A stretch of 64,000 bases of DNA, taken from NCBI RefSeq assembly GCF_036320965.1, contig NC_092230.1, forward strand, positions 47,722,594 through 47,786,593. The letters run 5' to 3'. Numbering within the stretch: the stretch's first letter is position 1; the number at the start of each line of letters is the position of its first letter. The translations under genes were made by a program, and so were the position numbers. The stretch is from Panulirus ornatus. Its lineage: Eukaryota; Arthropoda; Malacostraca; Decapoda; Palinuridae. The notes beneath the pieces are model-generated. The model worked only from the letters and a program-made list of their open reading frames with translations. It was not told the DNA's origin and made no database searches. This document shows, piece by piece, positions 54,860 to 64,000 of this stretch.

Positions 54860-55217
54860 CTGGCAAAAAAGCTGTGAAAGCTTAGATGTAAGAAAAAGCC
54901 ATAAATCATTTTCTGTAGATGTGAAATTGGAATTGGTAAGGCAGTTTCAAAAGGGTGAGAAACTTTCCCAGATTTCAATTGTTAGAACTCTTTACCCTCA
55001 GTGGAACAATGCGCAGTGTGAAAGACGAAGTAAAAGCCAGTACTCAGGCTTCTACACCATTAAGTGCTACAGAAGTAGCTTGCAATCAAGATGTAATTGA
55101 AGACATGCAAAAGCAGTCATGTATGTGGGTCAAATCAAATTCAACTTAAAGTGCCAATAAACACCATGAGCTTTCTTGTGTCAAAAGTATTAATATCATT
55201 TCTGTTTTATGCCTTTT
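54860..55217 (+). pseudogene. Tigger/jerky-type transposase fragment (duplicate)
   Basis: Second copy of 47639-47996. One visible change: GCGCAGTGTG against GCGCAATGTG (MRSVKDE against MRNVKDE). Confidence 0.7.
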
Positions 55218-55305
55218 TTTTTTTTATTATACTGGATCGCTGTTTCCCGCATGAGCGAGGTGGCCAGGAAATAGATGAAGAATGGCTCATCCACTCACAC
55301 ATATT
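55218..55305 (-). mobile_element. LINE-A-related tail, interrupted (duplicate)
   Basis: Second copy of 47997-48084, with CTGGATCGC in place of CTGTATCGC. Confidence 0.65.
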
Positions 55306-56177
55306 TATTTATTTATTTTGCTTTGTCGCTCTCTCCCGCGTTTGCGAGGTAGCGTAAGGAAACAGACGAAAGAAAGGCCCAACCCACCCACATACACATG
55401 TATATACATACATGTCCACATATGGCACATATACATAACTATACATCTCAGTGTATACATATATGTACACACAGACGTATACATATATACCCATGTACAT
55501 AATTCATACTGTCTGCCTTTATTCATTCCCATCGCCACCCCGCCACACATGGAATAACAACACCCTCCCCCTCATGTGTGCGAGGTAGCGCAAGGAAAAG
55601 ACAACAAAGGCCCCATTCGTTCACACTCATTCTCTAGCTGTCATGTAATAATGCACCGAAACCACAGCTCCCTTTCCACATCCAGGCCCCACAGAGCTTT
55701 CCATGGTTTACCCCAGACGCTTCACATGCCCTGGTTCAATCCATTGACAGCATGTCGACCCCAGTACACCATATCATTCCAATTCACTCTATTCCTTGCA
55801 CGCCTTCCACCCTCCTGCATGTTCAGGTCCCGATCACTCAAAATCTTTTTCACTCCATCTTTCCACCTCCAATTTGGTCTCCCACTTCTCCTCGTTCCCT
55901 CCACCTCTGACACATATATCGTCTTGGTCAATATTTCCTCACTCATTCTCTCCATGTGACCAAACCATTTCAAAACACCCTCGTCTGCTCTCTCAACCAC
56001 ACTCTTTCTATTACCACACACCTCTCGTACCCTACTATTACTTACTCGATCAAACCACCTCACACCACATATTGTCCTCAAACATCTCATTTCCAGCACA
56101 TCCACACTCCTGTGCACAACTCTATCCATAGCCCACGCCTCGCAACCATACAACATTGTTGGAACCCCTATTCCTTC
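55306..56177 (-). mobile_element. LINE-A, 5'-truncated, long-tail form
   Basis: Minus strand. Long 3' region and a C-terminal frame open from about 56180 to 55722 (GVPTMLYGCEAWAMDRVVHR, VLKWFGHMERMSEEILTKTI, GRPNWRWKDGVKKIL). It ends at TATTCCTTCA, where the tail of the next element begins. It is the second partner of the crossover: its sequence before 56133 recurs in the hybrid at 48085-48911. Confidence 0.88.
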
Positions 56178-57205
56178 ACACACATATATATACATAAATG
56201 CCCATACATGCACATATGCGTACATATACATACCAACATGTACTTACACATACGTACACAGACTTACATACTCATACTTGCTTGCCTTCAGCTATTCCCG
56301 TTGCTACCCCACCACACAGGAAATAGCATCCCCCCCCCCTCCTTTTTTTTTTTTTTTTTTTTTTTAGCAAGGTAGTGCCTGTAACAGACAAAAAGGCCAC
56401 ATTCATTCCCACAAGTCTATATCTGTTGTGTGCAATGTACCGAAACCACAGCTCCCTGTTCACATCCAGGCCCCACAGACCTTTCCATGGTTTACCCCGG
56501 ACGCTTCACATTCCCTGGTTCAGTCCATTGACAGCACCTTGACCCCGGTATACTACATCATTCCAGTTCACTCTATTCCTTGCATGCGTTTCACCATGTT
56601 CAGGCCCTGATCACTCAAAATCTTTTTCACTCCATCCTTCCGCCTCCAATTTGGTCTCCCACTTCTTGTTCCCTCCTTATCTGATACATATATCCTCTTT
56701 GTCAATCTTTCCTCACTCATTCTCTCCATAGCTCTATCAACCACACTCTTTTTATTGTCACACATCACTCATCCTTTCATTACTTACTTTATCAAACCAC
56801 CTCACACCACATATTGTCCTCAAACATTTCACTTCCAACACATCCACCCTCCTTGCAACCATATAACATTTTTGGAACCACTGCTCCTTCAAACATACCC
56901 ATTTTTTACTCCAAGGTAACGTTTTCTCCTTCCACACATACTTCATTGTTCCTAAAACCTTCGCTCCCTTCCCCACCTTGTGACTCACTTCCGCTTCCAT
57001 GGTTCCATCTGCTGCTAAGTCCACCTTCAGATATCTAAAACACTTCACTTTCTCCAATTTTTCTCCATTCCAACTTAAATCCCAATCAACCTGTCCCTCA
57101 AACCTACTGAACCTAATAACCTTGCTCTTATTCACATTTACTCTCACATTTCTCCTTTCACGCACTTTCCCAAACTCCATTACCAACCTCTTTCTGGTGT
57201 ACTAA
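56178..57205 (-). mobile_element. LINE-A-related copy, moderately old, long-tail form
   Basis: Minus strand. CA/TA-rich 3' region (56178-56340), a T-tract (56344-56366), then the long 3' region and coding part. Frames 56768-56568 (ERMSEERLTKRIYVSDKEGT) and 57186-56758 (RVNVNKSKVIRFSRFEGQVD; VKCFRYLKVDLAADGTMEAE). It lacks RT motifs; the 5' end is near VMEFGKVRERRN at about 57190. Confidence 0.8.
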
Positions 57206-57515
57206 CCTCCCCCATTTTTTTTCCGTGTGTTAGTGAGGTAGCATTAGGAAAGAGACGGAGAAAGGCCACATCCATGGTGTGCATAGAATAGAATTAATTG
57301 GATGAGTGTGGTATATGGGAGTGACATGCTTCTTGGGCTGAACCAAGGCATAAGAAGGTAGTAGGGGACACCACCTATTATGTAGGACTTGGGTTTAGTT
57401 GGTAGGTTTGGTTTTCATTCATTATGTTGGACAACTAGAGAGTGGATTTGAGCAAATGAGCCTCTCATGCCACCCTGTTAAGACAGGAAATGGCAAACAA
57501 TTATTATAGAAATAA
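57206..57515. mobile_element. Old LINE-A-related tail pieces
   Basis: A minus-strand tail piece (TTCCGTGTGTTAGTGAGGTA) fused to a plus-strand C-terminal and 3' piece (AATTGGATGAGTGTGGTATA through CTAGAGAGTGGATTTGAGCA). Confidence 0.5.
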
Positions 57516-57682
57516 TTTTCATCAAAAAATGAAACTGATATAAATGAGTGTTTAAAGATGGCTTTCTGCATTGTATATTTTTAGTGTATCTTGGGGCAAA
57601 ACAAATTTGTATACGGCAATATGTTCAGTGAAAATTCACATCAATGCAGGAATGACTGAATATAATTATTACTATAAGTAGT

Positions 57683-57922
57683 GTGAAGGCATGTACAGAG
57701 CATCAGATTGGGGAAGCAGTGTGGGTTCAGAAATTGTAGAGGATGTGTGGATCAGGTGTTTGCTTTGAAGAATGTATGTGAGAAATACTTAGAAAAGCAA
57801 ATGGATTTGTATGTAGCATTTATGGATCTGGAGAAGGCATATGATAGAGTTGATAGAGATGATCTGTGGAAGGTACTAAGAATATATGGTGTGGGAGGCA
57901 AGTTGTTAGAAGCAGTGAAAAG
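57683..57922 (+). mobile_element. LINE-A internal fragment
   Basis: 80 codons of reverse transcriptase only: KACTEHQIG, then a small deletion, RGCVDQVFALKNVCEKYLEK, AFMDLEKAYDRVDRDDLWKV, and GVGGKLLEAVKS, with no 3' tail. Both ends cut, so it is a rearranged piece, not a simple insertion. It is nearly identical to the young copies. Confidence 0.85.
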
Positions 57923-58370
57923 TGAAAAAGGTGGTGGTGGTGGTGGCATATAGAGATATTAAGGAGAGGTAGGCAGTGAGGGAGTAACCACCACTGTTAT
58001 TACCTACCCCTTTCTCTCCCTCTATCTAGCATTCCCTGCCACTATAGGGTTCTTTGATTGGTTGTTATTGTGTAAAATTCTTCCCTTTTTTATTTTACAT
58101 CCTGGATTAGTATTCCTCACCATAGACATGATAGAATCGGGTTTTGTTAGAGATGAAGGAGGATTTTCACCTGACAACACACTTCACACACATGCAATTT
58201 AGTGTTGTTAAATAAAGGGAACTCAACAAATGTAGCTTTTTTTTTTTTTTTTTTTTAGTCACAAGGAATCAAGAGACTTCTAGGACTGTATTACATCCTA
58301 CCCTCTCCACACTCCAATCAGAACTCGCCCTCACTTTTATTAGTGCCTGCATATCTATTTGTAGTTAAGA
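57923..58370. other. Spacer with repeat traces and a T-tract
   Basis: GGTGGT run, a CCTACCCCTTTCTCTCCCTC stretch loosely like the repeat at 35700-35890, and poly-T at 58238-58257. Confidence 0.4.
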
Positions 58371-58580
58371 TGATGATTTGTTTTATTCTGATTTAATGTT
58401 TCCTGCATTAATGAGGTAGCTCAAGAAGCAGATGGAGAAATGGCCTTATTTCCTTGCATTTGCTCTCTAGCTGTCATATATAAGGCACCAAAACCAGATA
58501 CCCCAATCCATAACCAGTTGTCTCAGTGTATTGAAACAAGTCATTTGCCTTCTGGTTTCAATTCACCCGGCTCCAAAAGG
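58371..58580 (-). mobile_element. LINE-A-related 3' tail, old
   Basis: TGTTTCCTGCATTAATGAGG, then CTCTCTAGCTGTCATATATA: decayed minus-strand long-form tail. Confidence 0.55.
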
Positions 58581-60115
58581 AAGGATATGTACAAATCATT
58601 GTTTGTTGTGAAGATGAAGAAACAGCAAAAACATTGTCTTCCTCTACAGGGAAAGAGACATAATTTCCTGCTTGGTTCTGTGCTGTTAGATGTATTGTAC
58701 CATTTTCGTAGCTGGGTAGCCACACTGAAATCATTTTTGTTGGTTGTCTTACATTATCAGTGATGTCTATAAGATGCCCAACTGTGCTATAACCTCTTAG
58801 AGTTGGGCATGTGGTACAAGTCTTTACTCGTGTTGTATATTTTGATTGATCATGAAAACAGTCTCAGTCATCTTTATAAACATCAAGAATACCTATATCT
58901 CTCCTTGCTTTGGGGTGGTCATAGCTTTCTAGGTTAATGTACTGCGGTTGAAAAATTAACTATTTTTCATCATGCTCAGTGATATGTGTCATGGCTGTCA
59001 TACCTAGATACCCATGATGTTCAACTAGCAGTCTCATTTGTGATAGACATCAGATGTGTACTGCCAAATACCTGTATATTTTGCATTTAAACATGCATAA
59101 CCATTAACATTTAAATGTGTGGTATCTGAAGGCAAATATGTCTCGGTAATTACCTGTCACAGCACTTTTGCACTTACCTGCTATTCAGGTAAATTATTAA
59201 TGTACAAGGCTTGTCACAAAATAGGTCTTTGTAGCAGCTCTTACATCTCAGACAGTTCAGGGATTTTGTCTTAAATCCAATATATGTCTGACACATAAAG
59301 TACAATGACTGACAATTATTCAAATGCTGTCACTTCATGTCAGAAATTTAGGAAGTGATAGGTTAACATTGGAACCCCCCGCCTCCATAGTTAAATGAGG
59401 AGTTTTTACATTTTGTTTGGTCTTGCCTACATTTTATTAGTATTTGATCAAGATTTTTTTATCTGTTGTTTTTATCCGGAATTCTTTCGTGCTTTTATAT
59501 GTAGCTTAATAAAAATCCTCAAAGGACATTAACTCCAAGCTGAAGTTCATATGTGCCCAAAGGAAGTTATTTTCAACTTAAAGGTCACTAACCTATTTCA
59601 CCTTTCCTTCTGTTGGATGGGATCACTGGAAGGTGTTACTTCAATGGTAGAGTGACCTTCTGTATACACAGAAAATGGTGAATAATACTTTTGCGATCCT
59701 ACCTCATTGAAAATTCATATCCATGTGTAATGGGTTACAAAGCAAACCATTACGTGTGTATTGTATGTTGAGTAATGAAAGCAGCAAGTTCATTCAGACT
59801 TGTGTTTGTCATATCCATTTTATGATATATTGTAAATTATTTGCAAAAATTTTCAACTATCTATTACATTGCAACACCTCTCATGAGCAAGAAAAAGTAA
59901 TTATAAGAATAATAATGGTAGGTTTGCATCAGATATATAGTGTTGTGCTGAAGCTCTGGTTACATTTTGGCTTCCAGAACTTGCTTCCCTTCCCCCCTTT
60001 TTTTTTAAGCTAAATGTTGCATGTTACTGGCATATAGCTTTTACTATGATGTAAGGATTTTCTTTGAATTTATATAAAAATGATAAACTTGTTCTAATTC
60101 CTTGGTTCACAATAG
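58581..60115. other. Probable intron upstream of the PHD-type exon
   Basis: AT-rich, without repeats or coding signal that I recognise. Ends in a weak pyrimidine tract and AG at 60114-60115, the acceptor of the exon that follows. Confidence 0.4.
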
Positions 60116-60379
60116 GGTCGTCCTGCAGCTAAGGAGGGTGGACCTCAGCAAACACCTGATCATCCAAATTCAGTCAGTCCGGGTATTATAAAGGATAGTA
60201 GTGTAAAGGAAGTTGTAAGTGAAGAAAACCCAGCCACCTCAACGACTCCGGCCGTGGCGAGACCCCCAGGGACAGAATGCTGGGTACATGAAATCTGTTT
60301 GTTGTGGGCACCTGGAGTTCATGTCAGTAACAGCAGACTGTGTGGATTGGAAGAGGCTGTTATCCTTGCTCAGGACAGT
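60116..60379 (+). CDS. Internal exon of an extended-PHD-finger protein (TCF20/RAI1-like)
   Basis: 264 bases, open in one frame only (the other two have stops), between AG at 60114-60115 and GTGAGT at 60380-60385; it begins and ends in phase 0 and encodes 88 residues. The first part is low-complexity (KEGGPQQTPDHPNSVSPGI; ENPATSTTPAVARPP). The end reads ECWVHEICLLWAPGV, then RLCGLEEAVILAQDS. That matches the first half of an extended PHD finger, as in TCF20 and RAI1: W-V-H-x-x-C supplies zinc ligands (His and Cys), then W-x-P-G-V and L-x-G-L-x-x-A-V-x-x-A. The remaining ligands (C-x-x-C, G-A) should be in the next exon, not found in this window. Such proteins are nuclear and bind chromatin. 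Base use is less AT-rich than its surroundings. The only host-gene coding signal I find. Confidence 0.7.
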
Positions 60380-61125
60380 GTGAGTTAAATTCATCACTCC
60401 TATAGTTTCATATTTCTTTTTAAAGTAGTATTTAAGACTAAGCTGCATAGATACCTCTTAACATAAATGAAGCTATTGGTACTTGTATGGACTTTTGTGT
60501 TTCTTTATGCCTATACACATATAGTGTACCAAACAATTAGGGTTGCCCATGCAGAACTTGCTCTGCATATACATTGTTGCATACTAATACCTCTCATACA
60601 AATAATCTATCATTTTATTTGTATTGTGCCTATATGTTTTTCCTGTGTTATATAGTGATGCATGGTGTGGCCTCCATGACCTTTTGAGAGCTGAACCATT
60701 GACTTTGGGACCAGACCTACCCAAATTAAGTTATTGTTAGTCTTAGTAACCAGCTTTCAGAGGTAACACCATGAATATATTTATAGATCAAACCTGGCCC
60801 TTGTAAGTTTGCCAAACAAAACATTTAGTCATGAGTCAGTATTGCACTGCAAACCAGCAGTTATCCCCACCTCTAAATTTAGCCCTAGTTGATATTGTAC
60901 CAAAATAGTTTAGGTTGGATCCCACATTGTCTGTCCACAGGCAAAGATTATGGTCTTGATCTTTGGTTTTTAATTAAATCAAGAAAATGTTCAGAGGTTA
61001 ACATAATTTTAACCTATTTACATGAAGTGTTTCTTTTGTCATTATCACAGAATTCAGAGGGTTGATTTGAAATAAACTTAAGAAAAAAATATAAGAATTT
61101 CCTGGTATTTAGGGACCTTAAATAC
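60380..61125. other. Probable intron downstream of the PHD-type exon
   Basis: Begins with the strong donor GTGAGT (60380-60385). AT-rich, with nothing else recognised. Confidence 0.45.
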
Positions 61126-61129
61126 TGAG

Positions 61130-61468
61130 GATCCTTTTCATATTTGTTCACCATTTCCCACAAAGCAAGGTAACCTTAGTAACATATGAAGAATGATCTC
61201 CCTTGTTCACATCTACTTTCTAGCTATCATATATAATGCACCCACACCAAATCCCTCTATCTGCTTCTTACTCTAAAAGACCTTTATTTGGTTTCCTTGG
61301 CCTCTTTATGTGCTTAGGTGCAGTCCATTAACAGCTTGCTGCATGAATGCCACATCACTTTAATTTACTCTGTCCTATGCAGGCCTCAAACCTTCCTACA
61401 TGTGCAGACCTCAGCTCTTCTAGAGATCTTTCACTTCATCATTCTGTCTCACCCTTCTCGTTTTCCCT
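61130..61468 (-). mobile_element. Old LINE-A-related copy, 3' part (outer element)
   Basis: Minus strand: CACCATTTCCCACAAAGCAA tail, long-form 3' region (TCTAGCTATCATATATAATG) and the last coding part (CTCACCCTTCTCGTTTTCCC). It continues at 62739 after a nested insertion. Confidence 0.7.
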
Positions 61469-61480
61469 CTTTTGATACAT
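61469..61480. repeat. Target-site duplication (12 bases), left copy
   Basis: CTTTTGATACAT, repeated at 62727-62738 around the nested LINE-A. Confidence 0.85.
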
Positions 61481-62726
61481 TTTTATTTATTATTTTATTA
61501 TACTTTGTCGCTGTCTCCCGCGTTTGCGAGGTAGCGCAAGGAAACAGACGAAAGAAATGGCCCAACCCCCCCCCCATACACATGTATATACACACGTCCA
61601 CACACGCAAATATACATACCTACACAGCTTTCCATGGTTTACCCCAGACGCTTCACATGCCTTGATTCAATCCACTGACAGCACGTCAACCCCGGTATAC
61701 CACATCGCTCCAATTCACTCTATTCCTTGCCCTCCATTCACCCTCCTGCATGTTCAGGCCCCGATCACACAAAATCTTTTTCACTCCATCTTTCCACCTC
61801 CAATTTGGTCTCCCTCTTCTCCTCGTTCCCTCCACCTCCAACACATATATCCTCTTGGTCAATCTTTCCTCACTCATTCTCTCCATGTGCCCAAACCACT
61901 TCAAAACACCCTCTTCTGCTCTCTCGACCACGCTCTTTTTATTTCCACACATCTCTCTTACCCTTACGTTACTCACTCGATCAAACCACCTCACACCACA
62001 CATTGTCCTCAAACATCTCTTTTCCAGCACATCCATCCTCCTGCGCACAACTCTATCCATAGCCCACGCCTCGCAACCATACAACATTGTTGGAACCACT
62101 ATTCCTTCAAACATACCCATTTTTGCTTTCCGAGATAATGTTCTCGACTTCCACACATTCTTCAAGGCCCCCAGAATTTTCGCCCCCTCCCCCACCCTAT
62201 GATCCACTTCCGCTTCCATGGTTCCATCCGCTGCCAGATCCACTCCCAGATATCTAAAACACTTCACTTCCTCCAGTTTTTCTCCATTCAAACTCACCTC
62301 CCAATTGACTTGACCCTCAACCCTACTGTACCTAATAACCTTGCTCTTATTCACATTTACTCTTAACTTTCTTCTTCCACACACTTTACCAAACTCAGTC
62401 ACCAGCTTCTGCAGTTTCTCACATGAATCAGCCACCAGCGCTGTATCATCAGCGAACAACAACTGACTCACTTCCCAAGCTCTCTCATCCCCAACAGACT
62501 TCATACTTGCCCCTCTTTCCAGAACTCTTGCATTTACCTCCCTAACAACCCCATCCATAAACAAATTAAACAACCATGGAGACATCACACACCCCTGCCG
62601 CAAACCTACATTCACTGAGAACCAATCACTTTCCTCTCTTCCTACACGTACACATGCCTTACATCCTCGATAAAAACTTTTCAGTGCTTCTAACAACTTT
62701 CCTCCCACACCATATATTCTTAATAC
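61481..62726 (-). mobile_element. LINE-A, 5'-truncated, short-tail form, nested with target duplication
   Basis: Minus strand. AT-rich tail (TTTTATTTATTATTTTATTA), short tail, and an uninterrupted frame of about 345 codons from KVLRIYGVGGKLLEALKSFY (about 62726) to the stop at about 61686. It includes GLRQGCVMSPW, FADDTALVADS and the C-terminal motifs. 12-base duplicates give exact edges. The frame has no stop or frameshift, the cleanest coding remnant here, but lacks the endonuclease and RT motif A. Confidence 0.92.
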
Positions 62727-62738
62727 CTTTTGATACAT
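62727..62738. repeat. Target-site duplication (12 bases), right copy
   Basis: CTTTTGATACAT, the same as 61469-61480. Confidence 0.85.
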
Positions 62739-64000
62739 ATACCCTCTTTATCAAGCCTCTCCTTACTCATCCTCCCTATATGTCCAAATTTCTTTAGCAC
62801 ACTCTCTTCAGCTTTCTCATCCATATTCTTCTAACAAACATGCCTCTCTCTTACTCTGTCATTTCTACTAAATCAACCCTTCTCACATTAAATATTATCC
62901 TCAAACATTTCATTTCCAGCACATCCATCCTCTTCGAAACTTTTTGATCGAGGGCCCACACCTCACATTTATATAGCACATTGAGACCACAGTACCTTCA
63001 AACATTCCACTCTTTTCCCTCATAGGCATTGACTTTCTCTCCAAACACTTCTCAGTGCACCTTAGGCCCCTCACACACCCAGTGGCTAACACAAGCTTCC
63101 ATGATTGCATCTGCTTCCTTGTCCTCTCTGAGGTATCTAAAACACTCAAATTCCTCCAGGTTTTCTCCATTCAAACTTACACTAATCAACCAGTCCCATT
63201 CCTCTGCGAAACTTTATGACCATAATTTTATATGCTGTAACTTTCAGCTTTTTTCTTTCAAACACACTCCCAAACTCAAACTCTAGCTTCTGCAGTTTCT
63301 TATTCGAGTTTGCCACTACAGTTGTGTCATCAGCAAACCAAAACTGACTCACCTCTTAGGCCCTTCCCACCCCAATCCTCATATATACTTTCCTCTCCAC
63401 CCCATACATAAACATTAAACAGTTATGGTGACATCACAGACCCACCTGCTGGAACCATTCACCCTTCTTTATTCCTACTCACACAAAAATTACTCTCAAG
63501 ATAAGAAAACTCTTCACTGTTTCTTGTAGGTTTCTTTAGCACATCATATATTTGTAACATTTTTCACAGAGCATTTCTATCAGTCCTTTCATATTTTTTC
63601 TCCAGATCCATGAATGCTGCTTACAAATCCTTCTCTTTCTCTAAGTATTTCTTGCACAGATTTTCATTATTCATTCATCCTGTACCACTTCCAAAGCCAC
63701 ACTGTTCCTCCTGAATCTGCAACTGTGTGTCATCACCCTCTCAGTCACTACACTCCCATACAACCACTTTTGTCCTTGCTGCCTATATATAAAGATTCTA
63801 TAAAGGCATTCTGCCACTCCTCAGGCACCTCACCTTAAGCAATACATACATTCAATATCCAAACTAATAATTCAACAATATAGTCAACCCCTTTCTTATG
63901 AAATTCTTCTACAATCCCAATCACTTTAGCTGCTTTGCCACACTTTATCGTAGTCAAAGAATTTACCCTCTTTTTTCACCAAATCACTTGCCAGGATTCT
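62739..64000 (-). mobile_element. Old LINE-A-related copy, RT part (outer element), runs off the window
   Basis: Continues the element at 61130-61468: CTTTATCAAGCCTCTCCTTA and ATATGTCCAAATTTCTTTAG (GHMERM region), the thumb region near 63130, TGTGTCATCAGCAAACCAAA (FADD region near 63325), then RT landmarks in reverse to TGCCACACTTTATCGTAGTC at the window end. Many small indels; same order as LINE-A. Confidence 0.8.

Larger units (their letters stand above)
48912..56133. repeat. 7.2-kb tandem duplication, unit 2
   Basis: See unit 1 (41693-48911). Begins at the switch point in the hybrid LINE-A and ends at the equivalent point (56133) in the LINE-A at 55306-56177. Confidence 0.95.

Noticed and set aside
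41693..56133. CRISPR array or other regular spaced repeats
   Set aside because: The repeats are dispersed retroelements and a simple tandem duplication; no short regular repeats with unique spacers.
59723..60013. 96-codon frame upstream of the PHD-type exon
   Set aside because: AT-rich, no domain, and not framed by matching splice sites; likely chance.
1..64000. tRNA and rRNA genes
   Set aside because: I saw no cloverleaf with A and B boxes and no rRNA-like stretch. A computed scan (tRNAscan-SE, Infernal) would settle it.

Overview
This is a eukaryotic, probably arthropod, intergenic or intronic window made almost entirely of retroelement debris. Reasons: AT-rich spacers full of (TA)n, (GA)n, (AAT)n and poly-A/T tracts, no operons or ribosome binding sites, many 5'-truncated non-LTR retrotransposons with target-site duplications, and a short coding block framed by good splice sites. 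The dominant repeat tail (around GCTACCTCGCAAACGCGGGA) looks to me like one common in decapod crustacean genomes, perhaps spiny lobster. That is recall, not a search result.

The dominant element, here called LINE-A, is a non-LTR retrotransposon. It has an APE-type endonuclease (SETK, GDLN and SDH motifs), a reverse transcriptase (MDLEKAYD and FADD motifs), a C-terminal GHMERM...GRPNWRWKDGV segment, and a 3' tail ending in A-rich or (ATA)n-like repeats, which suggests an RTE-like clade. About 25 pieces of it lie on both strands, from nearly full-length (9481-12545 +, 41125-44173 -, 48085-51393 -) to bare 3' tails. No copy is intact: all begin inside the endonuclease domain or later, and all carry stops or frameshifts. 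Young copies (very alike) sit beside and inside old ones (for example 23150-24880, 39055-40245, 61130-64000).

Layout. 1-5034: relics of two other non-LTR families. 5037-6022: a deleted pogo/Tigger DNA transposon with terminal inverted repeats and TA duplication. 6385-20075: a dense pile of LINE-A pieces joined at (TA)n tracts, with a perfect-looking palindrome at 13634-14314. 20075-23150: low-repeat sequence, a CR1-like relic and microsatellites. 23150-29630: LINE-A pieces of mixed age and an inverted-repeat element. 29750-36230: CR1/jockey relics, small tandem repeats and old LINE-A. 36345-40245: two young LINE-A insertions with clear target-site duplications, in old repeats. 41125-56180: a 7.2-kb tandem duplication (41693-48911 and 48912-56133) whose junction falls at one point inside a hybrid LINE-A, as expected from unequal crossing-over between two same-strand copies. 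56180-58580: old LINE-A pieces. 58580-61130: the only host-gene signal, one 88-codon exon (60116-60379 +) encoding part of an extended PHD finger like that of TCF20/RAI1 proteins. 61130-64000: a young LINE-A nested in an old one.

How the parts work together: a second, non-coding, SINE-like element (best copies 46166-46400 and 53387-53621) ends in almost the same 20 bases as the LINE-A tail, so LINE-A probably supplied the enzymes that moved it. LINE-A tails leave A/T-rich tracts which appear to receive later insertions, and LINE-A copies gave the homology for the large duplication.
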